In this document: one piece after another, positions 1-9,147 of the stretch
Position numbering within the stretch: the first letter of the stretch is position 1
How the letters are laid out: the number at the start of each line of letters is the position of its first letter
From: Acidobacteriota bacterium
GTDB lineage: Bacteria; Acidobacteriota; Thermoanaerobaculia; Multivoradales; J023
Assembly: GCA_029263395.1 (NCBI GenBank)
Contig: JAJCXO010000112.1
Span: forward strand, 50,993 to 114,992
Direction of reading: 5' to 3'
DNA: 64,000 bases
Made by a program: the position numbers and the translations under genes
Notes under the pieces: model-generated
The model's input: the letters and a program-made list of their open reading frames with translations, nothing else
Told to the model about the DNA's origin: nothing
Databases searched by the model: none

Positions 1-1
1 G

Positions 2-1273
2 CCGATCCACACCGTCGCCTTTGGCACCACAGAAGGTGAAAGTCGGCTGATCTACGAACCCGATGACGTCCTCAACAATATCGACGAAAAGCGCATCGCA
101 CGGGAGTATCACACCCGCCGTGTCGACACCGAGCTGCAGACCATCGCGGACCAAACGGGTGGTCAATCGCTGATTGTCGAAGACGGCGCATGGGTACAAG
201 ATCTGGTGCCAACCCTATTGGCCTCCGAGCCGACGGTAGTCGACATCGAAGGCCAAGACAAAGAGGATCTCTCGGTCTATCCCCTGCTCGGGTTTCTGCT
301 CGGCTTCCTGGTCGAGACCCTGATCTTCTGGCGTCGCCGAGGAGCCAACACTAGCAACAATCGACCCCGCATGGCGGTCTCGCCAACCGTCGCCAGCCTC
401 TTGATCGCCAGCCTCTTGCTCTACGGTTGCCAACTCGTCGACGCTCCGGCTCGCAGCCTGCCGATGCGTATCCTCAACGCGGTTTACCACAACGATCTCG
501 GCGTCGGGTTGTTGGAGGCCGGTCAGCACGCAGACGCCGAAGCTCGCTTCGAGAAAAGCATGAGCTACCGAATACGCCGCCACATCCCGCTGTACAACCT
601 GGGCAAAAGCAGCGCTGAGCAAGAGGAGTTTGCCGTCGCCCACGATTTCTTCCAAGAAGCGATGCTGGAGGAGCCACGGTTGGTCGAGGCTCACTACAAC
701 GACGGTCACGCGCTCTACCAATGGGGCGAACAAGAGATCGACCGCGAAGAGTGTCGCTTCGAACGCGGCCGGCAGCTTTGGAGTCAGGCGATCCAACGGT
801 TTCAGGACGTCATCGAACTTGCCGGAGCCAACAGCAAGTTGGGAGTACGCTCCCAGGAAAGCGCAGCGCATATCGAGGCTCTCCTCGTTGAGCTCGATGC
901 GCTCGAAGCTGCTGACTGCCAGCCGCCGCCACCTCAAGATCCGACACCGGAAGGCGAAGGCGGCGGCGGAAGCAGCGAAAGCGAAGGTGAGGGTGGAAGC
1001 GAAGGTGAAGGTGGGGGCGAAGGCGAAGGTGAAGGCGGGGGCGAAGGTGAAGGTGAAGGTGAAGGTGAAGGTGAAGGTCAGGGTGACGGATCCCCTGAGA
1101 ATGGCTCAAGCGGTGGAGGTGGCTTGAGCGAAGACGAGACCGAGCAGATTCGCGCCGCCCTGGAGCGAATTCAACAGGAAGCGTCCTCTGCATCGGGTTA
1201 TCGGCAGAGCGCACATCAACAGATCAATGAGGAAACGGTCGGCGAGGCGAAGGGCCGAGAGTTGTGGTGGTAA
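2..1273 (+). CDS. VWA-TPR protein, fused BatB/BatC-like (5' partial)
   Basis: The reading frame is open from the left edge, so the start lies outside the window. The first ~65 residues resemble the end of a von Willebrand A domain (IHTVAFGTTEGE, then LQTIADQTGGQSL), as in BatA/BatB aerotolerance proteins. Two hydrophobic segments follow (near 280-325 and 375-430), then tetratricopeptide-like helices (NDLGVGLLEAGQHADAEARF, YNLGKSS). Next comes a Gly/Glu tract of repeated GEGEGE and a C-terminal helix ending in WW. In other bacteria BatB (VWA) and BatC (TPR) are separate neighbouring genes; here they appear fused. The likely role is envelope stress or a MoxR-linked chaperone complex at the inner membrane. 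An internal GTG at 206 would remove the VWA part and is not a likely start. Confidence 0.75.
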   Translation, partial: PIHTVAFGTTEGESRLIYEPDDVLNNIDEKRIAREYHTRRVDTELQTIADQTGGQSLIVEDGAWVQDLVPTLLASEPTVVDIEGQDKEDLSVYPLLGFLLGFLVETLIFWRRRGANTSNNRPRMAVSPTVASLLIASLLLYGCQLVDAPARSLPMRILNAVYHNDLGVGLLEAGQHADAEARFEKSMSYRIRRHIPLYNLGKSSAEQEEFAVAHDFFQEAMLEEPRLVEAHYNDGHALYQWGEQEIDREECRFERGRQLWSQAIQRFQDVIELAGANSKLGVRSQESAAHIEALLVELDALEAADCQPPPPQDPTPEGEGGGGSSESEGEGGSEGEGGGEGEGEGGGEGEGEGEGEGEGQGDGSPENGSSGGGGLSEDETEQIRAALERIQQEASSASGYRQSAHQQINEETVGEAKGRELWW

Positions 1274-1308
1274 GTCCCCAATCGTTCATCTGATATCTTC
1301 CCGCCATC

Positions 1309-2544
1309 ATGGATGATGCAGCCAAGACCCTAGTCGCCTCGCCCGAGGGGGTCCTCGCGATCCTCGTTGCCGTCTGCGCTTTCTGGTTCTACATTGAGCA
1401 GAAGACCCAATGGAAGCTCTTCCAGTTTCTACCGCCGTTGATCTTCATCTACATGACGCCGGTGGTGTTGAACAACACCGGCGTGATTCCAGGAGACTCG
1501 CCGGTCTACGGCGTCCTGGGCGACTTCGCGCTGCCGGCCTTGATCTGCCTGTTGCTGTTGGCAGTCGACGTCGGCGCAGCGGTGCGTATCATGGGCAAAG
1601 GTGTACTGGTGATGCTGCTTGGCACTCTCGGCATCATGGTCGGCGGTATGGTGTCCTACTTCATCGTTCACCGCTGGCTGGCGCCCGACGCCTGGACTGG
1701 CTTTGGCGCCCTCGCCGGTAGTTGGATCGGAGGCACCGGCAATATGGCAGCCGTGGCCGAAGGCATCGGCACCTCCCCTGAGCAATACGGGTTGGCAGTG
1801 CTGGCGGACAACGTGATTTATGTCGTCTGGCTACCGATCTTGCTGGCGTCGAAGAACTTCGCCGAACGCTTCAACCGGTGGGCGCGGGTCGACGAAAACC
1901 GCCTCGCAGAAATGGAAGCTGCGGCAGATCTCGAAGTCAGGACCAAGCATCCCCCAAAAATGCGCGACTACCTCTATCTTGGAGTACTGGCCTGTGGCGT
2001 CACCTGGATCGCGGCCGCCAGCGCTCCGTGGGTAGCAACCCAAAGCGTCGCTGGGATAACAGCAATCGCACCACTCTGGTTGCTGGAGATCGTGAAACCG
2101 ATCCTGACCGTCAGTGTGTTCAAGATCCTGATTATCACCACCATAGGCATCGCATTGTCTTTGACCAAGGCCCGCGACTTGCCCGGCTCCCACGAGCTGG
2201 CAATGGCGATCGTCTACGTTTTCGTCGCCGGGATGGGAGCACGAGCTTCCCTCGCTGGCCTCGACCAGGCTCCGGCGTTCTTGTTGGGCGCCTTTATCTG
2301 GATCTTCATCCACGGCGCATTCTGTCTCTTCGGCGCTTATATTTTCAAAGTCGATATCCACACCGTCGCCATCGCTTCGGCCGCCAATGTTGGCGGCGCA
2401 GCCTCCGCCCCAGTGGTCGCTGCAGCACATCGTGAAAAACTGGTGCCGGTGTCGATCCTGATGGCCCTAATCGGTTACGCCGTCGGCACCTACGCTGCGA
2501 CGATGACCGCCGCCATGTGCCATTGGGTGGGCGGCGGCGGTTGA
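1309..2544 (+). CDS. DUF819 family integral membrane protein
   Basis: This 411-residue protein has about ten hydrophobic segments throughout. The pattern GSWIGGTGNMAAVAEGI, followed by a long conserved loop and a second NVGGAASAPVVAAAH motif near the C-terminus, is typical of the DUF819 (YjcL-like) family, which has a two-repeat, transporter-like fold. The substrate is not known. The start ATG lies 36 bases after the preceding stop, with no clear ribosome binding site. The protein is full length for the family. Confidence 0.85.
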   Translation: MDDAAKTLVASPEGVLAILVAVCAFWFYIEQKTQWKLFQFLPPLIFIYMTPVVLNNTGVIPGDSPVYGVLGDFALPALICLLLLAVDVGAAVRIMGKGVLVMLLGTLGIMVGGMVSYFIVHRWLAPDAWTGFGALAGSWIGGTGNMAAVAEGIGTSPEQYGLAVLADNVIYVVWLPILLASKNFAERFNRWARVDENRLAEMEAAADLEVRTKHPPKMRDYLYLGVLACGVTWIAAASAPWVATQSVAGITAIAPLWLLEIVKPILTVSVFKILIITTIGIALSLTKARDLPGSHELAMAIVYVFVAGMGARASLAGLDQAPAFLLGAFIWIFIHGAFCLFGAYIFKVDIHTVAIASAANVGGAASAPVVAAAHREKLVPVSILMALIGYAVGTYAATMTAAMCHWVGGGG

Positions 2545-2563
2545 TTCGACGAATGGTTTGATA

Positions 2564-2767
2564 TCAGCCGCCACTATGCAACTCGTACCAGTGGTGGATC
2601 GCGATAAAGGCGATCCCCACGGCGAGTAGCACAGCGTGCATCCATTCGAAGTCGCGTGCTAGGAGACAACCGACCATCGTTGCGGCGCAGGTTGGAGGCC
2701 CTAGCTTGCCGAGCAACTCGATCCAGAAACGCGGATGGTTGGCCATGGGTTCGATGTTATCAACCAT
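2564..2767 (-). CDS. Small hypothetical membrane protein
   Basis: A 67-residue reading frame with two hydrophobic stretches (LGPPTCAATMVGCLLA and AVLLAVGIAFIAIHHWYE) converges on the DUF819 gene. The methionine at codon 8 (start at 2746, MANHPRFW) is an equally plausible start. No function can be assigned. Support comes from membrane-like composition and a lack of competing reading frames. Confidence 0.45.
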   Translation of the reverse strand: MVDNIEPMANHPRFWIELLGKLGPPTCAATMVGCLLARDFEWMHAVLLAVGIAFIAIHHWYELHSGG

Positions 2768-2817
2768 CGAATCTCTTGGTACCGATCCGCTCGGTAGAAG
2801 TCGATTCTCGTCTCAGT

Positions 2818-2897
2818 TGTCTCACGGCGATCTGAGACATCTCAGGCAATCTCACCCCTCAGGGCCTCGGAAACCCTAGAAACATAGGGTTTTCCGG
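2818..2897. repeat. Two inverted repeats in the leader of the secreted-protein gene
   Basis: A perfect 7-bp dyad TGTCTCA-N8-TGAGACA lies at 2818-2839, followed by partial repeats of TCTCA. A second dyad has arms GGAAACCCTA (2869-2878) and TAGGGTTTTCC (2885-2895), with one extra T and a 6-base loop. Both lie 95-170 bases upstream of the ATG at 2990 and could be operators or a transcribed leader structure. Confidence 0.5.
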
Positions 2898-2989
2898 CTC
2901 CCCACAGGCCTGGGCGCTGGCATGAAGGTTGCGATGACCAAGACCAGATCCTCACATCTGCAACCTCATCCACCGGGGAAAGGGACATC

Positions 2990-4390
2990 ATGATTTATCT
3001 CAAACCCGAGCTTACCCTGCTTGCTGTTCTCGCGTTAGTTACCACTACTCCGGCCCTCGCTGGCCCCGTCGTCGTACCGACCGCCGAAGGCCAGATCGGC
3101 GAAATGCCCGGCGCCGGGGACCAGCTCTTCGGCCCAAGCTTCGAGTCGATCCGTGGCCAGCGTGGCGAGCTGATCCTCGGTTCTATCAGCGCCTTCGGCG
3201 GCGCAACGCCACCGCCGCCCGAGTTCCAATTCTTAACGGACCGTATCCACGGAACCCCGAATCCGACGCCGGTAGGTTCGATCACTTCCCTGTTCGAATA
3301 CCTCGAGAAATTGGGGCCCAGCTCGAGCTACGCGCGCCTATCCGATGACATGGGCGACTATGTCGTCTTTAGCTTCGCGATTGATGGCGGCTCAGTAGAT
3401 TCAATCACTGTGCGCATCGCGGGCTACGACGAGACGGGTACCCCCCTCTTCCAAGGACCTATCGCCGAGGATATTCCAACCTTCACCTTGATCCCAGATC
3501 CCCGATTCGCCAAGACTGGTGTCGCTGTTGACAACCAAGGACGCGCAACAGTCGCCTATACCGAGCTCAGCATGGCGGGCTTGCCACGGGTCAGAGCGAC
3601 GCGAGCCGATGCGGTGGCCGGAACGATCATTGATCCCGACTTCATCATCAACGACAACATCCGCGGCAACCCGGATGTCGCTTTGCTCGATCCCGCCGGC
3701 AACCGCCTGATCATCGCTACCGAAGAACTCACTGCCGGCCCAGGCATCAAAGGCAACATCGTGGATTTCTCGGGCGGAACTCCTGTTGTTCTCCCCGAGT
3801 TCACGGTCAACAACACGGCTGCCGCTTTCGGCGACGTCAGCCCCGCCGTCGCAGCCGACCCGACAACCGGCACTTTCACCGTCGCCTGGGAACATGTGAC
3901 CACCACTCAAGGTGATCCGATCGACGTACGCGCGCGTCGTTTCGACTCGATGGGCAACCCGGTCGCCGACGACTTCCGAGTCAACACGACGACCGCCAAC
4001 GCCCAAGCACAGCCCTCGGTCGCCTACGGGCCCGATAATCTGTCGGCGATCGCCTGGGCTGGGGATTCGACCATGCCGATGGGCGTCAACGACCTCGATA
4101 TCTTTCTACAAGTCTTCGATCCGTCCGGCAACCCGATCGGTGGTGAAGTTAAAGTCAACACCTTCGACACCAACACCCAAGACCGACCGGCGGTTCGGTT
4201 CCTTCCTGATCGAGACGCTTCCGGTCGACCGCAGGTTGCGGTGGTGTGGCGCGACGTCGGGAATTCCGGCGGCTTCAATCCCCGCGGCACCGGCACCAGT
4301 TACCGCTGCTTCTCGATCAACGGCTTCGACCAAGTTGATCCAATCTTCGCTGACGGGTTCGAGTCTGGCGACACCAGCTCGTGGCAATGA
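2990..4390 (+). CDS. Secreted protein with C-terminal FADGFESGDTSSW tail
   Basis: A 466-residue protein with a clear signal peptide (MIYLKPELTLLAVLALVTTTPALA). The rest is rich in beta-type segments with repeated patterns such as DPTTGTFTVAWEH, DDFRVNTTTANAQAQPSVA and GGEVKVNTFDTNTQDRPAV, suggesting a repeat beta-propeller or beta-sandwich. It ends in DPIFADGFESGDTSSWQ. Endings of the form F-ADGFESGD-S-W recur on unrelated secreted proteins of some bacteria and may be a sorting or maturation tag. That reading is from memory, not tested here. Ribosome binding site GGGGAAAGGG precedes the ATG. No enzymatic motif was recognised. Confidence 0.75.
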   Translation: MIYLKPELTLLAVLALVTTTPALAGPVVVPTAEGQIGEMPGAGDQLFGPSFESIRGQRGELILGSISAFGGATPPPPEFQFLTDRIHGTPNPTPVGSITSLFEYLEKLGPSSSYARLSDDMGDYVVFSFAIDGGSVDSITVRIAGYDETGTPLFQGPIAEDIPTFTLIPDPRFAKTGVAVDNQGRATVAYTELSMAGLPRVRATRADAVAGTIIDPDFIINDNIRGNPDVALLDPAGNRLIIATEELTAGPGIKGNIVDFSGGTPVVLPEFTVNNTAAAFGDVSPAVAADPTTGTFTVAWEHVTTTQGDPIDVRARRFDSMGNPVADDFRVNTTTANAQAQPSVAYGPDNLSAIAWAGDSTMPMGVNDLDIFLQVFDPSGNPIGGEVKVNTFDTNTQDRPAVRFLPDRDASGRPQVAVVWRDVGNSGGFNPRGTGTSYRCFSINGFDQVDPIFADGFESGDTSSWQ

Positions 4391-4428
4391 TCAATTCTCA
4401 GCCACCGATTTCAACTAGCGGTCTGTTA

Positions 4429-4458
4429 GCCTTGGTCATTCCTGAACCCAACCAAGGC
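4429..4458. repeat. Inverted repeat GCCTTGGT-N14-ACCAAGGC
   Basis: Perfect 8-bp arms lie between the secreted-protein gene and the M14 peptidase gene. There is no T-run after the right arm, so it may be a factor-assisted terminator or an operator. Confidence 0.4.
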
Positions 4459-4526
4459 GCCGATTGAATACGAGCTTCTCTCAAGCGACGGTGTCTGCGG
4501 TGCTTTCGCTGTCCTGGAGAACGCAC

Positions 4527-7463
4527 ATGAACGTAGCTAGTTCCCGGCCCGTTTTGCCTTGTTCGGCTCGAGGAGGGAGATCTCGCGGAGCGAGCAAGCA
4601 GCGAGCGTGTTTGAGCTTCGCAAGCTTGAGCCTCTCGTATCCGTTGGCATCACGAGGGCTCAGGCATTTCACAAGAGATCCGGCGAGTTCGGAGCTGCGG
4701 CACAGCCCACGAGACCGACCGACCTCTCGATGCCTTCTAGCTAGCCGATGCCTCATAGCTCTAGCTTTGATCCTTGGGTGGCCCTTGGCAGCAGGGGCCC
4801 AGCCGATCCCGGCTCCGGAGTCGGTGCTCGATGCGCCGGTAGGTGAAGACTTTTTTCTTGCCACTTACGAAGAGTCGATCAACTACTTCCAAAAACTGGC
4901 GGCGGCTAGCGACCGTGTTGAATTACGGCAGATCGGCAAGAGCTCCTTCGGACGTGACTGGTACTTGGCGATCATCTCCTCGCCAGCCAATCTTGCCGAC
5001 CTCGACAATATCCAAGCCACCTCCCAGCGTCTTGCGCACCCTGAAGGCCTGAGCGACGAAGACGCCCGACGCTTGGCGCGTGAGGGCAAGGCCATCATCC
5101 ACATCGACGGCGGTCTGCACGCCACCGAGGTAGCTCACGCCCAACATACCATTCAGCTCGCCTACAACCTGGCAACCGCCGATGGCGATCCCGAGATCCA
5201 AGCGATCCTCGACAACGTGGTGTTGCTGTTGTGGCCATCGATCAACCCCGATGGCCAGACAATTGTCGCGGACTGGTACCGCAAGAACTTGGGCGGCCCC
5301 TACGAAGTCTCCCCCTTGCCAAGGCTTTACCAGAAGTACATTGGTCACGATAACAATCGCGACGGCTACATGCTCAACACGCATGAGTCACGAGTCGCCA
5401 CCCGAGTGGTCCGTGAGTGGGAGCCGCAGATCCTCTACAACCATCACCAGACCTCCCCCTTCCCCAGCCGCATCTGGATTCCACCGTTCGCCGAGCCAAT
5501 CTCAGAATTTGTCCACCCATTGATGTGGCGCACGGTCAATTTGGTAGGGATGTCGATGGCTCAAGCGCTGGAAGAGCGAGGACAGAAGGGCGCGGTGCAC
5601 ATGGGCACCGGCTTCGACAACTGGTACCCCGGCTTCCTCGACCACGCCAACAACTTTCACAACGTCGCTGCCTTCCTCACCGAAACTGGCCTCTACCGCT
5701 ACGCCACACCCCACTTCTACACTATCGAGGACTTTCCAGAATCGTCCCGCGACCTAAGACCACAGTCGCTTTATGCCAGCCCATGGGAAGGCGGCTGGTG
5801 GCGATTGCGAGATGCGGTCGACTACATGCTGACCGCGTCGATCTCGGTGCTCGATGTCGGTGCGAAGTACAAGAACGACCTGCTGTACAACCGCTACCAG
5901 GCTGGCCGAGACGTTATCGCGTCCTACCGAGACAATCCGCCATTCGCCTACTTTGTACCCCGAGAACAACGCGACCCGGTGGCAGCAGTTGAGCTGTTGC
6001 GGCGCCTAGCGTTCAACGGTATCGAGATCTCACAGCTTACCCGGCAAGTAGCCTTCGAAGGCCAGACCTACCCCCAAGGGACTTGGGCGATTGTGATGGA
6101 TCAGCCCTTCGCCAACTTTGCCCGGCAGCTGTTCGCGGTTCAGACTTACCCCGATCTCCGACAGTATCCAGAGGGCCCCCCGGATCAACCCTACGACGTT
6201 GCCGGCTGGACACTGCAGTACCAGATGGACGTCCATGTTGTCGCCGCCACGTCACCGTTGGATGACGAGTTCCGCGACGCGCTCGAACCTCTGAACGGGT
6301 CGGCCCTGGCCTGGGATTCGGACACCATAGATGCCACGCTGTTCGATAGCCCACGCGGTGTCGGATATGACAGTCACGATGTTGCCACCGCTATCACTCC
6401 ACCGGCCGGCCAGGCCAGGGGCTCCGGACCTGCGCTTATTCTAGACATGGCACAGAACAACAGCTATCGGGCTATGAACCAAGCCTGGAAGACCGGTGCC
6501 AAGGTGTCTTTTATCCCTGGGAAGGCCGGCGAAGAGAACCAAAGCAGCACCAGCGGCCACTACGCCATTACCGGCCTGAACGAAGCCGACAACCGTGCCA
6601 TGGTGCAGGACCTCGCCCTGCAAGCCAAGCGCTCTGGTGCTGACGGCCCTCGAATAAAGCAACCCCGTATCGGCCTCTACAAACCCTGGGACCCGAGCAT
6701 CGACGAAGGCTGGACTCGCTGGCTGCTGGAGCGTTACGACTTCGACTTCACCAACCTGACTAACGCGGAGGTTCTCGCCGGCAATCTCAGGAACCATTTC
6801 GATGTGCTCTTGATCGCTGACATCGCAACCGATGACATGCTGGAAGGTTTTCCCAAGGGCAGCGTTCCACCGCGCTACGTCGGCGGCTTGAAGGGCGCTG
6901 GCGTCCGCGCCCTCGATGCCTTCGTTCGTGCCGGGGGCACTCTCGTGACCCTCAACCGCAGCGCTTTGTTCGCTATCGAACACTTGCACTTGCCAGTAAA
7001 GAACGTGGTCGCGGATCTCGACCCAACCGACTTCTTCATGGGCGGCTCGATCCTGGAGATGATCGTCGACCCATCCCACCCAGTAATGACCGGCATGCCG
7101 GAACGCGCCAAGATTTTCGTGTCCCGCAGCCCGGTCTTCACCACCACAGAAGGTTTCGAAGGTGCCGTGCTGGCCAAGTATGCCGAAGCTGGGTCGCCGC
7201 TGCTCTCCGGCTACCTACTGGGAGAGCAACACCTCCAGGGTTACGCCAGCGCTCTCGACGTCCGCCACGGCAAAGGTCATGTGATCCTGCTCGGCATGCG
7301 TCCCCAGTGGCGAGGTCAGCCCTTCGGTACCTTCCGGATCCTCTTCAACGCCGCGTTCTACACGTCGCGACTGGCGGAGTTTGTCGACCAGGAATCGGCA
7401 TTCTGGTCTGCGCCCGCTATCGCGTCGGAAGCACCAGCTGCCCTAGACAGCCACGACGACTAG
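4527..7463 (+). CDS. Secreted M14 family zinc carboxypeptidase-like protein
   Basis: The zinc site of M14 peptidases is visible: HATE (His and Glu ligands, about residues 198 and 201 from this start), YNHHQTS (third ligand, ~306) and the catalytic Glu in AFLTETGLY (~386). INPDGQ and HDNNRDGY are typical of the family. The C-terminal third resembles a glutamine-amidotransferase-like/ThuA-like domain. A hydrophobic segment (CLIALALILGWPLAAGAQ) ending in AQ is the likely export signal, but it sits ~75 residues from the start behind an Arg/Ser-rich stretch. ATG 4527 has GGAG 7 bases upstream. An in-frame ATG at 4464 lacks a ribosome binding site. The true start may lie closer to the signal peptide. 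Confidence 0.88.
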   Translation: MNVASSRPVLPCSARGGRSRGASKQRACLSFASLSLSYPLASRGLRHFTRDPASSELRHSPRDRPTSRCLLASRCLIALALILGWPLAAGAQPIPAPESVLDAPVGEDFFLATYEESINYFQKLAAASDRVELRQIGKSSFGRDWYLAIISSPANLADLDNIQATSQRLAHPEGLSDEDARRLAREGKAIIHIDGGLHATEVAHAQHTIQLAYNLATADGDPEIQAILDNVVLLLWPSINPDGQTIVADWYRKNLGGPYEVSPLPRLYQKYIGHDNNRDGYMLNTHESRVATRVVREWEPQILYNHHQTSPFPSRIWIPPFAEPISEFVHPLMWRTVNLVGMSMAQALEERGQKGAVHMGTGFDNWYPGFLDHANNFHNVAAFLTETGLYRYATPHFYTIEDFPESSRDLRPQSLYASPWEGGWWRLRDAVDYMLTASISVLDVGAKYKNDLLYNRYQAGRDVIASYRDNPPFAYFVPREQRDPVAAVELLRRLAFNGIEISQLTRQVAFEGQTYPQGTWAIVMDQPFANFARQLFAVQTYPDLRQYPEGPPDQPYDVAGWTLQYQMDVHVVAATSPLDDEFRDALEPLNGSALAWDSDTIDATLFDSPRGVGYDSHDVATAITPPAGQARGSGPALILDMAQNNSYRAMNQAWKTGAKVSFIPGKAGEENQSSTSGHYAITGLNEADNRAMVQDLALQAKRSGADGPRIKQPRIGLYKPWDPSIDEGWTRWLLERYDFDFTNLTNAEVLAGNLRNHFDVLLIADIATDDMLEGFPKGSVPPRYVGGLKGAGVRALDAFVRAGGTLVTLNRSALFAIEHLHLPVKNVVADLDPTDFFMGGSILEMIVDPSHPVMTGMPERAKIFVSRSPVFTTTEGFEGAVLAKYAEAGSPLLSGYLLGEQHLQGYASALDVRHGKGHVILLGMRPQWRGQPFGTFRILFNAAFYTSRLAEFVDQESAFWSAPAIASEAPAALDSHDD

Positions 7464-7684
7464 GTAGATCCCGTCTAGAAACGCCGATTGCCCCCTATGG
7501 ACTGCGTGGCCTGGGCGGCCCCCTGGCTGCGTAACTCGTATCGGCGCCTAAATGTCCGCCAACCCTCTTGGTTACAATAGTTTGGAGAGCTAGGAACTGT
7601 CTTCTTGCTCATCATACTCGCTGCGTGCTCGCTCCACAGGGGGCTCCCTGAGAGGCGAGAAACAGGTTTCTGGATGCAAAGACA

Positions 7685-8467
7685 TTACCGAGGTGCTGCC
7701 ATACGCCGTCGCTTTAGCACACGGCTAGCGACGCCGACCAACAGAATACCCAACACCACCAGGCCTCCAGCGCCCAGCGTCGGCACGTCGATCGCGGTGA
7801 TAAAACTCGAGCGCCCCCGGACCATCATCGAGCGATGATTTCGGAATATCGGATCGATGGTCTCGAATACGCTTGTCCATTCGCCCTCCGATCGATCATC
7901 TCGGAAAAAGACTTCAACTGGCTCGGTACTCTCAGAATGGTCTGCACAGACGAAAAAGAATTGATCGAGCGATGCATCCCAACGCACGCCGATATACGAC
8001 GGGCCGACAGGAATCCTGACTCCGATGACGTCGACTTCCGTAAACGTCTCGGCGATCCCCATCGGCTCGACCATCGCATCCGCCGGCACTATGGCATAGG
8101 GACTTGAGGCTGGCATACCGCCGACATCGTCGTAGAACACCACTTCGAAATCGATGAGGGTGTCATTGTCGTTCGTCCGAATCCAACAGACACACACCGA
8201 TTCGAGGTTGCGAGTCAGGAACAGCGAGGTCGAAAAGCGCTGCACGAACTCACCCTCGATGACACTCGGCACCCAGCCGTATCCGGTTTCGGCAGTGCCA
8301 TCGTCGAGTACCACGTAGCCATCTTCGACGGTTCCATTGCAGGCGTCCTCCCCCTGAGCCTCCGCCCGCTGGGAAGTGGGAGCCATCGGCTGAGCCAAGA
8401 GCGCAACGCTTGGCACCAGCAACAGAAGGGGCATCAGAGCATAAAGGCGTCGTAGCTCGGAGGTCAT
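7685..8467 (-). CDS. Secreted protein with IPTL-CTERM-like anchor
   Basis: The 260-residue protein begins with a signal peptide (MTSELRRLYALMPLLLLVP). It ends in VPTLGAGG, a hydrophobic helix and KRRRMAAPR. This resembles the IPTL-CTERM type of C-terminal sorting signal (IPTL motif, transmembrane segment, basic tail). The middle is cysteine-poor and beta-rich (VEDGYVVLDDGTAETGYGW, VCVCWIRTNDNDTLIDFEV) with no recognised catalytic motif. The start at 8467 is preceded by AAGGA at good spacing, so the longer frame from 8524 is less likely. It converges on the M14 peptidase gene. Confidence 0.7.
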   Translation of the reverse strand: MTSELRRLYALMPLLLLVPSVALLAQPMAPTSQRAEAQGEDACNGTVEDGYVVLDDGTAETGYGWVPSVIEGEFVQRFSTSLFLTRNLESVCVCWIRTNDNDTLIDFEVVFYDDVGGMPASSPYAIVPADAMVEPMGIAETFTEVDVIGVRIPVGPSYIGVRWDASLDQFFFVCADHSESTEPVEVFFRDDRSEGEWTSVFETIDPIFRNHRSMMVRGRSSFITAIDVPTLGAGGLVVLGILLVGVASRVLKRRRMAAPR

Positions 8468-8732
8468 AAGCGTCCTTTGTGTTTGCATGTTGAACGGACT
8501 CTGCTCAGAGTCAACTACCGTCATAGAACTTCGCTGCCCACAGAAATCGCCGACGCAGCGCCCATGCTGACACAGGAACTCCTCTGAGGACTATCGCTGT
8601 CGTTGCTTGCCGGCGCTGTGGGCTGCGCGGGGCCAAAAACAACTTTCTTGGTGCCAACTCAAAGATCGGAGAGACCTTTTACGTCTTATGTAGATCGAGA
8701 CCTTTCAACATGAACCCAGAAGGAGACCTGCC

Positions 8733-9140
8733 ATGTGGAAACGTTCCCGATCAGCCCGCTCTGCCAAACTCACAACCCGTCTTCACGTCCGATGCGATTG
8801 GATCAGGCACCTGTTGCACTCAGTCGAGTGTCGGTTCATCGGTTCCCGTACCGAGCTCGAGGCTCACCAGGCGCTGGAGATCGCTGGTGACCAGGCCGAG
8901 GTCCGCCCGAGCGATCTTTGCCATCTGAATCGAATTGGCGATCTGCTGGCCAGAGCTGGACGGATCGAGCCCGGTATCGCCTTGTTCGAGCGCGTCGCTC
9001 GTGCTTATGCCGAAGATGGTTTTTGGGCCAAAGCGATCGCTATCTACCACAAGATCCTTCGCTACGATCCAACTCGCGCCGATATCGAGAGTCACCTAGC
9101 GTGTCTCTATCAGCGGAGCGGCCTACCGATCCGGTCGTAA
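8733..9140 (+). CDS. Small TPR protein
   Basis: A 135-residue protein starting after AGGAGACCTGCC. Residues ~65-130 form two to three tetratricopeptide-like helical hairpins (RIGDLLARAGRIEPGIALF, YAEDGFWAKAIAIYHKILRY, DPTRADIESHLACLYQRSG). This matches TPR modules that are longer in related proteins, so the gene may be a short paralogue or a truncation. The N-terminus is Arg-rich. It ends 8 bases from the converging RND-OMF gene. It is probably a protein-interaction module; no partner can be named. Confidence 0.65.
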   Translation: MWKRSRSARSAKLTTRLHVRCDWIRHLLHSVECRFIGSRTELEAHQALEIAGDQAEVRPSDLCHLNRIGDLLARAGRIEPGIALFERVARAYAEDGFWAKAIAIYHKILRYDPTRADIESHLACLYQRSGLPIRS

Positions 9141-9147
9141 GCAGAGA

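Noticed and set aside
810..1214. Minus-strand His/Leu-rich frame opposite the Gly/Glu tract
   Set aside because: It is the reverse reading of a GGTGAA repeat inside a real gene.
4481..4864. Minus-strand frame opposite the M14 peptidase N-terminus
   Set aside because: Overlaps the real gene and has no start signal. It was noted only because the region might be an interspersed repeat.
7464..7684. A small gene between the M14 peptidase and the VPTL protein (7605-7838 plus frame)
   Set aside because: The frame runs over the antisense of the real minus-strand gene and has no ribosome binding site.
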